64,000 nt of DNA, taken from the NCBI GenBank assembly GCA_036971715.1, contig JAVHJL010000007.1, positions 2,666,001 through 2,730,000 on the forward strand. Reading direction: 5' to 3'. Position 1 is the first letter of the stretch. Each line of letters begins with the position of its first letter. The notes beneath the pieces were generated by a model. The model was given only the letters and a program-made list of their open reading frames with translations, was not told where the DNA came from and did not search any database. The stretch is from Arthrobotrys musiformis (Eukaryota; Ascomycota; Orbiliomycetes; Orbiliales; Orbiliaceae). Positions 21,601 to 34,830 of the stretch are shown here, in pieces. Position numbers and translations under genes: made by a program.

Positions 21601-24600
21601 TTTATATGTCGACTGGCTCCACGGTCACATCAGGTTTGGATGGATCGACTGGTGTACGCGCCGTAATGTGAGTCAAGTAGTTATCGAATAAACCCAGTGC
21701 GCCAACCCGTAATTGCGTGAGCTCCAAATCTATATATTTCCCAGGTAAACCATGACTAACTCACTCCCAACCTGAACTTTCCCAATATTAATTGAGCAAT
21801 GAAATGTGCCACCTCCTCGGATGACCATTAAATTTGGGCTGTTCATGAATCCATCTTGATCAAAGATATATATTCCATAGTCCAAAATATTCGACAGCGG
21901 AATTGGAGAGATCCGTAGCCCAATACTCCATGGCCGACTTCTAAGTTTGGTCCAGTGAATTACTTATAAACCCATTCCAGATATATGCATATTAATGCGA
22001 GTGTAATTTCCTCAAATAGAGCTATGCCCATCAAGATTCCAGAGGGTAAGATCTGGATAATATATATAAAAAATATTATAATCATGGCCCATCCTGTGAA
22101 TGCGATAAACTCTAGCATATCCATTTTTTAAGAACGCTTATTTCAAGACATACATCAAGCGCCCTATCTGGTGCCAAATATGCCGATTTCAGCTAATTAC
22201 ATAGATATTTTCAGTCTAAGGGGTTCCAGAAAGCTGCCGAAAAGCATAATCGTTGCAGGATAGTATCTCATCCCCTAGTAGCCATTCCGTACGTTTTTTA
22301 ATATTTAAAGGCTGAAGCGTCATGTAACGCCTTTCGTTGGCCGCATTGGTATGCATGTCATGCTTCCGTTATAGCGCGTGGGTACCCCGCTACCCCGCTA
22401 CTAGAACTTACCATGTAGACTTTTTATAGTATCCCCAATTATTGACTCGCTGCTGTCATCTTTTAATGCGGTTTTGAGGTTTGAAAATACATACCTTCAA
22501 CAAAACCCTTGGATGATTTGTAGAATTATGTGGGCTCTGAAGATTCCCAAACCTTTTTTTTTTGACGTAGTTGGATTTTCTCGGATTTGCGGGTAGCTCA
22601 TTTTAAATGGTTCGCTTGAGTTTTAATATTATTGGGTGGACGATATCAAAAATTTCTCTGCTGTATGTGGGTGTCTGGTGCACCGGTGGGTCTCGCCATA
22701 TTTCCTCTGTGGATGCCTGGAATATATATCTCTACACCTCGTCCCAAAACTCCGTATATATCGATATATCTATACCTCCCAATATAAAACACTCCATCCG
22801 TCGGGCCCACCTCTTGGCGCCGATCCGTATCATCTGTGAGCGAAGTGTTTTACATATACTCATGAATTGCCTGGAAGGGTACTGTCCAAAGGTACTTTCA
22901 ATCACTGCATGAGACCTGTTGATAAGCCTCCCCCAGAAGTGAGATCACCACTGGCATATTATCTTGATAATTGGGTGCGCTAACAAGGTCAAAGAATCTA
23001 GTCCATGTAGTTCACACGCTTGTGCTATCATATCTCGATTTTTTAGATCTGGAGTACGATATATATAGTACATCAGGATGCAGGACGGCCTGTTTCATTA
23101 TCCCTTCAGAAGCTTTGGGCTGCCTTTTGTGGCCATAATCCAGGAAGCGTACCCATATTCCGAATTCGAGCTCCTGCCGAACCCTATATAGCTCTACAGA
23201 GCCATCACAATGTTAACCAAACCTCAGGAGCAAAGTGTAGTAACAGCCGTGGTGTGAATATGTGATATGGTGCTAGGACATCCATGGCACGAATAGCCCT
23301 AGTGTTTGTGAAACCTCTGTGCGAGCCCGGTGGAGATCATATTTGGGCAAGAAATTGATCTGAAATACCATATCTCAGCTGGTCTCGCGGTGCCAGACAA
23401 CACGAAGTTCAATCTCAGCTTAAATTTCTGCCCAAAGCCACCGGATTATTTTCCCGCCCATTGAATAGAGCTAGATAGATAGAGCTACCTAGATAGAGCC
23501 CGGCACATCCCGCCAGAAGAAAAGGGGTTTACCTTTTCGATAGAATATTGGGAGATGGTTTTTATAAATTTATCATAGAGCGAGGACTCATATCGATATA
23601 TCTTGAGTGCGAAGTCAGAAAATAGCATCTGTTTCTTTCGACTGCTTGAAATACGGTTGCTATATTTATATTTTGGGCCCTAAAATATCGATGGCCTTCG
23701 CAGCCTATTAATATAATCAAACATTGGATCCGTTTTAGACCTGGGAACCAGATCGTTGTAGTTCTTCTAGCTGGGGACGAGACCAGCTTTCATTGAGAAC
23801 TCCCTCGACATCTAACGCCATGCATAGTGGGGGGAGCTGTGCCTCAGCTATCAAATACATTTCTCGAGACCTCCGCAAGAAGCTTAAAGTCTGTAATAAA
23901 ACTTCTGTATCGCGCTTTCTCCATCGGTTTATTTTACATGGTCTTATATTGTAGCAATGTCAACGCGTATTGTAGGAGGTTTGGCGAATACCATATTAAT
24001 ATATTCAAATATTAAATATCAAAACATTGCGATCCTGTTATGGCGCGGAGTATATATACCTACTTGGGTATATAGAGTATATCCAGATATCAAGCGACAT
24101 GTCATCCGGATTGGTTGCTAGACCGTACGCGCTCCTACCCGCCGCAACCATATACCAGGCGGTACTTGCAAATCGCCAGACTACAATGTGATGTCATAGT
24201 TTCCCACACACCACAAACCAACATCGTGCGGGCCTTCGATCTTTCCGTTGTGCCATAGGTACCTCACCATTTGCTTGGCTACCTGAACACCCAGCATAAT
24301 CTCTACAGTCTCGATGGCACCCACGGGTGTTGAGGTTCGAGAACTTATATATACCCACAGCTATATCACATCTAGTGGCCATGTTTCCGTCGACGAAGCG
24401 AAGTCTGCGGCTCATATTATTTCCCCGCTTGTGAATTTTCCCTTTTCCTCCGTCATCTTTTTCGAGCGTTAATCTCGATCTCTGTGCTGGGTCATAGGTT
24501 GCGGTGCAGAGAATGTGATTATGACGATATATATAAAACCGTGAGATAAAGTGCGAAGCCCTGCCCTCAAGTGACAGCCCACTGCCACTTGCAGTGTATG

Positions 24601-25854
24601 ACAATATATCCAGGTAGTTATAAATATATAAAATTACCCCAGCGGAATAAAGTTCCAGGAGGTAGGTTCAAGAGGTGCTGTACTTCAGAAAAAGTAGGAT
24701 GGTGAAAAAGAAAGAAAGAAAAGAGAAAAGCAATGGTAGGGAGAAGGGTTTATATACCCCCTCCCACAGAACACCCAGAATCCCTCAGAAAAGCTTCAGA
24801 GTTTGAGGAGGAATCTTCCATTATGAACATGGTATTTCCAGCATATTCCCCAAACACACTCTGGAACGAAACACCACGCCCCCATGCTTCTAGAAAACCG
24901 TAGAGCGGCCAGCTATACTTCCTTAGTACTAAAAAGTACCCAAATCTAAGCTTTTACTATAGAGCGACTGTACGCACGGTCAAGCTTAAGAAACAATACC
25001 CCGCGATAATACTATTCACCATACCCAGAAGGAGAAGTGCGCAACTTAAGACTGCCCGGAACCACGATCCCAGCTTGCCCAAGTAACCCAACCCGACTTG
25101 CAAACGTTGCATTCCCACCCCCTGCAGCAACCACGGCAGCGAGGTCCGCGCATGCAGCCCGAGATACATCCCTTCTCGAGCTCCACGGCCCGTCTACATC
25201 CCGAGACCGGAATACCTCATGCAACCTAAATGCACCCCAATACCGCCGGTCGAACACCCCGGCGGTCTGGGTACGAGACAACGGTCGAACCGGGAAGCGT
25301 ACAAAGTTCCCGAATAGCCACCGGAATGGAATAAAAGCGTCCCGGTGATAGCAAGTAACATGCAGTTAAAAGTTCACGAGCAATCAATCACTAGGACACC
25401 TTGATCTCTTCTTCCTGACAATACGTATACCTTCACATCTACGACAAAAAATGTGTTTAAACACTAAAACCCCCATCAATAAACCATGCAATTTTATAAT
25501 TCCCCATAACACCATATATTATAAACAAGAAGTAAAAAGCAAAGAAAAAGACAATATTAGAAGTCCATAGTCAATAACAATCAAAGAAAACATGGTTTCT
25601 AATGCATCATGATGCCATATGGGGCAACAGAGAACAGAGAACAGGGTATTTTGTAATGTAAGCGAGAAGTTTTGCTACCAGGTGTAATAGGGATACGGAA
25701 AAAAAAAAAGAGAACAGTTTATGATGTCCTGCAGGAGAATCGTGGGTTCCGGGGAAAGGACCATGCAGGAACGGTAGCAGAAAAACCATGCGAATATTTC
25801 GAGGAAACCATAACGTCCACCCCAGAACAAAAAAACAATAATAAAACCTCAGCC
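18612..25854. other. 7.2-kb gene-poor, TA-rich region
   Basis: There are many TATATA and GATATA stretches and only short ORFs (longest 136 codons at 24194-24604, without a recognisable domain). A G-run sits at 19557-19565. GGTCTCGCGGTGCCAG at 23381-23396 is identical to the end of the inverted-repeat element at 55.7 kb, and near-copies of the 13-mer motif lie at 20236-20248 and 23771-23784. I see no transposase, reverse transcriptase or splice-supported gene. The look is that of old repeat-derived DNA, but base-composition statistics were not computed. Confidence 0.4.
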
Positions 25855-28366
25855 TTAGATATCGTTAAAATCGATATCAAACTGCAAGTCCATACTAGCG
25901 ATAGCGGCATCGATGCCCTTATTCTGCGGCACCTTAACCTGCGGAACCTTACTATCAGTCTTCCCCAGTCCGGCACCACCACTGGCCCCGTTCTTCTCCT
26001 TCTCCTTACCACCATCATCCTCGAACAAATCATCAACATCACCCTCTTTATCCTTCGGCTTCTCATTGTGATAAATCTTAGCGTAAGTCTTGACACGAGC
26101 GAAGGGGTCCATGAAGCTGGAATCCCCATTCTCGGCCGCCATACGAGCTGCTATCTCGTTGCGCTTCTTCTCCTCGATCTGGGCTTTGCGGATATCCTGA
26201 CGATTGGTTTCGCGATTACGCTTGTTGATCTGCCCCAAGATGTCGAGTTGAGTCGGCCGACTTCTAGCTGCGGTGATAGATCTGGGTGGAGCGCGCCATT
26301 CGAGCTCACGGTCGATACGGAGGATCTCAGTTTCATCACCTTCGTCGACGAGTTGTTGACGGCGGCGTTGGAGGGATGGAAGGTCGAGATTGGGGAGAAT
26401 TGGGTCATCGGGGTAGTAGGACATCCTCATGCGTCTCATGACGTCGAAATCCTCGTTAGTGAGCTGGTGCGTGATAAGGGACCTGACGTCCTTGCGCTTG
26501 TGTTCAACGAAGGCCACATCTGGACGCTTGAGCTTAGCAACCTCCATAGAGCCAGCGTACCAACGCCACTCATCCTGAACAATGGGAATTAGTTGGACGC
26601 AATCAAATCAAGGATAATGGAGGATGGGGCCTACCTCGGTCGGCTGGCTATCGGAAATGACGTCCACACGCGTAGGCTTCTCAGAGGCACCTGTAACAAT
26701 GATAGCATTGCGTCTAAACTTAATAGTACGGTCACCACTCGAGATTTCGTAGATGGACTTCGAGTCCTGCCAATCTATTCATTCAAAAACTTCGGGTTAG
26801 TACAGATATAAACTTTAGAAATAAATATGGCGGGGTTAATGACGCACCTTTGATCTGGCACAGGCGATAGACAAGCTTGCCAGTATCAGGATGGTTGCCG
26901 ATGGAAACCCGCACGAAACACCCGGAGGTAGCTTTCTCGAAGTTCGGATAGAACCAATACTTCGTGATGGTATTTCGCGTAACCATCAGCAACTTGATAT
27001 CGTCAAAAGTCGCCTCTTCGCTCCCCTTTCTAGTGGGAGCAGATGGCTTCTCCTGCGATGCCGCCCACTGGGTATCGTCGTGTTCGTTGTCGCTTTCCTC
27101 ATCCTCGCCTTCCGAGACGGGTTCGCGACGTTTCTTGGAGCGGTCAGTGTCACCGCCACCGACCTTGCGAGCGTGCTTCTCGTCACGCTTCTGGCGCAAT
27201 GCCGACAGAGAAGCATTCTTCTTCGAGTCAGCAGACTTCTTGGCAGAAGAATCGCCACGGGTGGAGCGACGAGCTCCGGCGGAAGCGTGGAGGGAGTCGT
27301 CGTAGTCGTCGTCCTCGGCAGCCCTCTTCTTCTTCTTGGCCAAAGCCAACTTCTTACGACGAGCCAGATTCACCATCTGCTCGTTCTCGCGGTATTTGTC
27401 CACCTCCTCCTTTCGTTCGGCGATGAACTGCTCCCTCTGGAGCTGGTTGAAGTTCTCAACCTGGGCCTTCTCGGCCGCCGACTTGTAGATCCCATCGTAG
27501 GGATACAAGTCGGCGGGCGAGTCAGCCATCTCGTCGTCACTCGAAATTGGCTCGCTGGCGATGGCCGAGGATGGGGCGTCCGAGACAGACCTGCGTTTTC
27601 GAGGAGGCATGTTAGCTAGCAGTCGATGGATAACAGGAGACAGCCAGTGGTAGATGATCGAGATTGATGAGGCTGGTGATGTCGGTGAATGGAGCAGAAG
27701 AAGGTGACGCGAAGTGAAGTGGAGAGAGGATGGAGAGATGCAGCAGATAGAAGGCCGTGGACGTAGACGTCGACGTATTTCACACAGCACGCTCATCTGC
27801 CCGTCCTCAATATAATCCCTCCTTCCAACCTCCAATGCGATCCTCCTCCATCGCCAAACCATCCACTCGATCCAACCAGTACACAATGCTCAAGAGAGCA
27901 GGGAAGGGAAGACTTACCCGTCATCGTCCTCATCATCACTCCCCCGTCTCTTCTTCCCCTTCCTCCCACCGCCCGCCGGTCCCTTCGCCCTCTTCTTCGG
28001 CGGACTCCCCTCGTCCTCGCCAGGGGAAGGCCTCTTCCTCCCTCCAGCTCCTCCCTTCCCACTAACACCACCACCAACCTCCCCATCATCATCGTCGTCA
28101 TCCCCCCTCGGCGGCGAAGGGGAGGTCACCACCGTCGTCACCTTCCTCTTCCGACTCTGACTCCCCACGGTGCTATCGCTAATAGCACCCTCCGACTCGT
28201 CGCCAGAAAGATCCCCTTCCCCATCCCCACCGCCGCCGGAAGACGCCTGTTTCGCCGCCGGCTTAGATTCGGAATCGGAGTGGTGGCCGTCGTCGGAGCC
28301 GTCCGAGGCATTGCCTCCGCCGAGCCCCAGGAGTTCGTCGTCGAGATCGTCGAAGCCGTCCGACAT
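25855..28366 (-). CDS. RTF1: Rtf1, Paf1-complex subunit with Plus3 domain
   Basis: Four exons (27918-28366, 26848-27590, 26635-26774, 25855-26574) join in phase to 683 residues. The N-terminus MSDGFDDLDDELLGLGGG and the acidic, Ser/Lys-rich stretch match fungal Rtf1. Next comes YPYDGIYKSAAEKAQ and the basic helical segment that corresponds to the histone-modification region. The Plus3 domain begins at about residue 341 (TFDDIKLLMVTRN), continues through FEKATSGCFVRVSIG and YRLCQIK, and across the exon junctions into DWQDSKSIYEI and DEWRWYAGSMEVAK. Rtf1 joins the elongating polymerase II through phosphorylated Spt5 (Plus3) and promotes H2B ubiquitylation. The first intron is long (327 nt) and contains an in-frame ATG (MPPRKRRS) just before the acceptor, which could give a shorter form from an internal start. 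The internal introns have TACTAAC or AACTAAT branch sites. Confidence 0.92.
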
Positions 28367-29516
28367 TGTTCGAGTTTTTATACCAGGATTTTATTAGAAT
28401 TCGGAGTTCTAGCTGCTGCTGGACGAATGAATTGATTTCTACGGGCCAGAAAATGCTGGTTCAATGTAGAAGAGAAGAGAAGAAAGAAAAACAAGGAGCA
28501 ATCCGGGGGGAATTTAAAGATCCGCTCGGATAAGAATACAAAAAAAAAAGTGAACAGCTAAGAAAAAACGCGTCTGGAGCTGTTACTTTCGACAAGTACC
28601 CAGCCGATCCGCTACTATCAATTCCACGACCGTTTGATTTTCGCCCTCAGGGAAAGAAAAACAAACACCACAGGCGGCAATGACCAGCTGAGATCGACTC
28701 CAAGAGGGAATAACGAATCGGAAAAGGGCGATTGTTTCGGAGGTTTCGACCGGCGGGAATTGTACGGGTTACGTATGGGCGAAAAGGAGAGAGTAAATTA
28801 CTTGAGTGAGGCTTCTCACAAAAACAAGGGCGAGAAAAAAGGACACAAAGGACGTCAGTTCCAAGCGGGTTATCGGCTGCGACGACCCACCAATGGCCAG
28901 CCGGCCAGCGCGCATGGGAGGCCACCAGAACGAGAAGCTTAAATTCTACGGCTCGCAGGGGTCGTTTCCAGGTTGACACTGCTTGATTCCAAGAGACGTG
29001 CAGGTGCGTCAATAGACATAAAGAACATTTTGGGGGTTTGCCTCAGTACGAGGGAGTCACTGGCCTCGTGCCCAGACCGCACAAAAGGATATCTGAAGTC
29101 ACAGGATTCACATGTATCTTCTATGTATCCGTATGCTATACTATCATGTATATGTATAGCAAATACATAGTATACCCCAAAGTTATGCTAGTCTTCATAA
29201 ACTTCTTCCATTTGTGTTCGCAAAGCGGCACTAGGCCTCTTAGCTTGCCGGATATCAGCATAATAACATACAACAGACAAGCGGTTGTCTCACAGTTAGT
29301 TAGCCAACTATTGTAGGTACCAACGACCCCAAGGACTAACAAAAAAAAAATTATAGGAAAAAAGAGAAGTAACCGTGAACATTTCTCCCATCTACAAAGC
29401 AAGGCTTTAGGAGCATCGCCTGAAACAAAACATTCGAAAAACACGACGAGTGTAAACAGATAAGCTAGCGTCGGAATCGTATAACTCAAATAAAAGCCCA
29501 GAACCTAGCCCAGAAC
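28367..29516. promoter_or_regulatory. RTF1 upstream region / MAP kinase 3' region
   Basis: About 1.15 kb between two minus-strand genes. The RTF1-proximal part (28367-28560) is A/G rich. The rest has no ORF with coding character (the frames at 28634-29012 on both strands overlap each other and lack domains). Confidence 0.35.
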
Positions 29517-31354
<1,838 letters not shown>

Positions 31355-32394
31355 CGCGTTTTCCTTTGATCTCAGTCTCAGAGGTCTGGTAACCGTTTTC
31401 GAAGGGAGGATTAATCGAAGGGTGGTTTTTCGGTTCGGGAAAACGAGGGGATTTATTAGCAAGAAAATGTGTTGCCGGGTCTATGGTATCTAATATAATC
31501 GACGACAGAATATAATATATTATGCATAAGATACTCTCGAATGACGAAATAAAGAAGAGGGAAAGGGGATGATGGCGATAACAGAACAACAAGATAATGA
31601 AGAGGCGGAGGAAATAAGTAAGTAACTAAAAGGGGGGCGTCGCTGAAACGGTCTCGTTGGCTAGTTCCAGATGCGAGCGCTAAGCGGTCGAGTCGAGCTG
31701 CTGAGGGGCTGCCTGCTAGCTGCTGGGCTGCGGCGGGGGAGCTATATAATGGAGGCCGGTGATATTAACGGCCGCTTCGAGCAGGAACACCCGACAAACC
31801 CTTCTTACTCGATATCTGTTCCTATTCTATAAGAATCTATACCACGGTACCGTACTGAGGTCAAAGCCAAAGCGGGGCGGACGAGCTATAGCTTAGCCTC
31901 GTGCAGCTGCGTGCAGGCCGGTTCAGCCTTAGCTGGCCAGGCTGCTTCAGTGAGGGGCAATTGGTCCTCTGTATTACATTACATGACATTACATTATGGA
32001 TACTGACAAATGCGCCTTGGAAAAGCTGATACGATATGAATATTACACCACCAGTGATTACTGTCAGATACTAGCCTTCCGCCCGGATTGGACATACTGT
32101 CCGGCTTATGCCCAGGGCCATGGCCCTGGCTGAAGCTGTCTGACTAGCCACAATCGAGTATGGCTGTGGCTGGAGATCTCACCAAATTGCAACAGCTCAA
32201 CGACAGAAGTCAAAGGCAAGTCTTTAAATCTTTTATAAAATTTAAACTAAACGTTATAAGACCACAAAATGATGATATCTAAACATCGGAAATGTAATAA
32301 ACGCCCTGATCTATTCAACTTTAAATCGCAATTCCGCCATGCTATTCTCACGTCGATACAGTCTTCAAGTTAAGTTCGCGGGTTGAAGAAGTCG
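31355..32394. promoter_or_regulatory. MAP kinase upstream region, no gene seen
   Basis: The first ~250 bp form the likely 5' leader and promoter of the kinase gene. Beyond about 31800 the sequence includes short repeats such as TTACATTACATGACATTACATT (31973-31994), and no ORF with coding character is present. Confidence 0.4.
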
Positions 32395-33708
32395 CTAGCG
32401 GTGTAAATATCGATGATCCAATTCACCTTCATCCGAGCCGTTATAAACCAGCCCGTTAGTGTGTACGTCACCCCCTGTATCATCACACCCTTCGTCCGAG
32501 TCATAGAAATATTCCCCATCCTCATTACCATATTCATATTCATAATCCTGGCCGTACGTTCTTATTCTTCTTCTCCTCATGTGCTGGCGATAACCCTCTG
32601 GTCTAGATCTAGACCTGGGATTTTGGGGCGCGGGGCTCTCCGCTCTGGGTACGTCCAGATCTTCAGATCCAATCATATTTAATAACTCCTTCGCGTACGC
32701 TGCCGCCCTCCTCGCCGCATACTGCTGGAACTTGTCGTTCTCATGCGAATCACAATAGTTAGAAACGCATCTTATGACCAGAGAATCCTGAAAGCCCCCC
32801 AACCCAGCCCCCTCCGTCTCAAAACACAAAACACTCTGTCTCCCCAGCCGCGCATTTATTCCGTCCCTCGTTTTGGGATCTTTGATGACTGTATTCCCGG
32901 ACCCTACTCTTCCGTAATGAATCGTAGGCCGAGATACCCCTCTGTGACGTCTGGGAACAAGACCAGGCCGATGGCGGCTTCGAATTATTTGATATTCTCT
33001 TTCGGATCCGTCGCAGTTGGAATCGGAGCCCTCTTGATGCGGATAATCCGCCCAAAACAAAATATCCTCGGCATCTAAGTCGTCGGAACCCAGTGATTCC
33101 CCCCCAAATCCTGTTGGACATCCAAAGTGCTCGGAGCCCCATTTAGACCTAAACCGATCAATGGCCTTCAGCACAAACTCCGGTGGTAGAATGGGAACTT
33201 CAAAGATCTCCAGTCCATTCGGGGTGATCTCCCCCAGGTCATATTGCACCACTCCTTTGGAGCCAACGACTATATCCCCAATCCTTACATCTACAGCACC
33301 TGGAGCACCACCTGCAGTGCCAACCATCAGAACAAGCCGGATGGAATCAAATTTCATTACCATCAACTGGACTGTGATGGCCGCAGATACGATGCCGGGC
33401 CTGTCTTCCGGCAAGCAGGCAACGACAACATCGTGCTCTCCCATACGACCGAAATGGTAGCCGACCTGATTGGTTTCATAAACAGAATCGGTAGATGAGG
33501 ATTCGTAGCGCCTGCGGCTGTCGAGAGCTTCAAGAATGGCATTAAGTTCTACTTCTCGCGCGCATACGATTCCGATCTTGGTACGGCTCTCGAAACCAGT
33601 CCTGGTGTCCTCCTCGTGATCGTGAGTTGGATACCCAATTTCCTCCTCCTCCCACTCGAGGTCTGGCTCATCTCGATCTCTACCGTATCTGTATCTTGCG
33701 AGCGCCAT
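32395..33708 (-). CDS. Nucleoside-phosphorylase-like protein with degenerate active-site motifs
   Basis: Single exon, 437 residues from the ATG at 33708. After an acidic leader the phosphorylase (PNP/UDP, MTAN-like) fold starts at KIGIVCAREVELNAILEAL, continues with YHFGRMGEHDVVVACLP, the phosphate-side loop VLMVGTAGGAPGAVDVRIGD and VVGSKGVVQYDLG, and ends with CFETEGAG and VSNYCDSHEND followed by YAARRAAAYAKELL. The gene at 34831-36653 has CFEMEAAG and ICDYADSHKNK at these places. The Met-to-Thr, Ala-to-Gly and, most tellingly, Asp-to-Asn changes in the purine-side motif suggest weak or lost catalysis. The C-terminal ~85 residues are Arg-rich and then acidic/Tyr-rich. In fungi this domain is often the N-terminal domain of NLR-like receptors; here it stands alone. 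Confidence 0.82.
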   Translation of the reverse strand: MALARYRYGRDRDEPDLEWEEEEIGYPTHDHEEDTRTGFESRTKIGIVCAREVELNAILEALDSRRRYESSSTDSVYETNQVGYHFGRMGEHDVVVACLPEDRPGIVSAAITVQLMVMKFDSIRLVLMVGTAGGAPGAVDVRIGDIVVGSKGVVQYDLGEITPNGLEIFEVPILPPEFVLKAIDRFRSKWGSEHFGCPTGFGGESLGSDDLDAEDILFWADYPHQEGSDSNCDGSEREYQIIRSRHRPGLVPRRHRGVSRPTIHYGRVGSGNTVIKDPKTRDGINARLGRQSVLCFETEGAGLGGFQDSLVIRCVSNYCDSHENDKFQQYAARRAAAYAKELLNMIGSEDLDVPRAESPAPQNPRSRSRPEGYRQHMRRRRIRTYGQDYEYEYGNEDGEYFYDSDEGCDDTGGDVHTNGLVYNGSDEGELDHRYLHR

Positions 33709-34830
33709 ATCTCAAACAATATCTTAACAATAAAGTCTTTTGCCAAAAAGAAAAAGAGAAGAATAGAATAGCCGTACCAGGTATGAAATTACAGCTAAAT
33801 CTTTTGGACCGCGAAATGAACTTCTTGTGGATTCGATACTTCAATCTAGACGTTCTTAAGACCTCTTTTTATACACCTACAGCGGCACCTATCTACGCAG
33901 CCCCGCCAAGTAGAAATCCCCCCGTCGCATCATCACCTGCGTTCGCGTTCCAATTCGCGTTTCATGCAGCCGCGCAGACGCAAGGCCCGTCGTCGGTGCT
34001 GCCCTCTAGCTAACTCTCGCTACATCAAGCTCTTCTTATCCACTAACGAGCTAATACTTTAGTCATACGTAATCGTAGCACGGGTGAAGACGGGTGAAGA
34101 ATTTAGTCATACCTAACACCGGACGAGGCTTACACGCATTATCACCCCAAAAATACCACGCGATTCGTTCATTCAGCCTTGCTTTATAAGTTTCAGAAGC
34201 TAGACGTCTACCTAAACAAAGCTGTTTCGACGCGCCCTATTTCTTTTATGACCCACGTGCCGGTATGTACCAACGGGAGGGCGTGCCGAGTCTACGAATC
34301 CTCCCGGGCTTTAAAGAGCCATCGATGATATCCATTAATTTGATCCAACGCAAGGAATTTGGCCCGCTCCCTCCGGGCTATTACATGCATATACATGCAT
34401 AGGTATATACCCGCAGAAAACAGTAGCCTCGAATCTAGAATTCGAAACGATGAAGGATTAAGTCCTACCCGATATTGTTCGCTACAAGTAGTCACAGGGT
34501 TTGGTCTATAGGTCGAGCCGTGCCGCACGGGAGCATATATGGAATGAATACAATAAGGCCAATAGAAGAATATTCTACATATAGAACAACTGTAACCGTA
34601 CAAAAAGGTATCGGTGAAGGCCGTGGTGCAAATCGGGCAATATATTAATAAAAGGGTCTAGGTGGCCTCGTACTTACCCAAACCGCACAAAGAGTAACCG
34701 CATCTAGGTACAGATATCGCTGCCTCTGTGTATATAGGCGTATATACACAGGTGGAGATATACCGGTTTCGTTACAAAACGCCAGAAAGCGGGCGTGTAT
34801 ACAGTGTGCTTAAGGGGCCGTTATCGGTTT
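33709..34830. other. Intergenic, no gene seen
   Basis: Spacer between the two phosphorylase-like genes. Short frames (33627-34013 plus, 34292-34603 minus) have no supporting motif. TA-rich sequence lies near 34380-34420 and 34730-34760. Confidence 0.4.

Noticed and set aside
25672..26592. 306-codon open frame on the plus strand
   Set aside because: It is a mirror of RTF1 exon 4 on the other strand. RTF1 is certain and the mirror translation has no domain.
26891..27619. 242-codon open frame on the plus strand
   Set aside because: It is antisense to RTF1 exon 2; the apparent hydrophobic runs come from reversed Lys/Glu/Asp codons.
27593..27886. N-terminal extension of RTF1 exon 2 as a separate protein start
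   Set aside because: An acceptor GCAG with a nearby GCTAAC branch matches the phase of the upstream exon carrying the conserved Rtf1 N-terminus, so this stretch is treated as intron.
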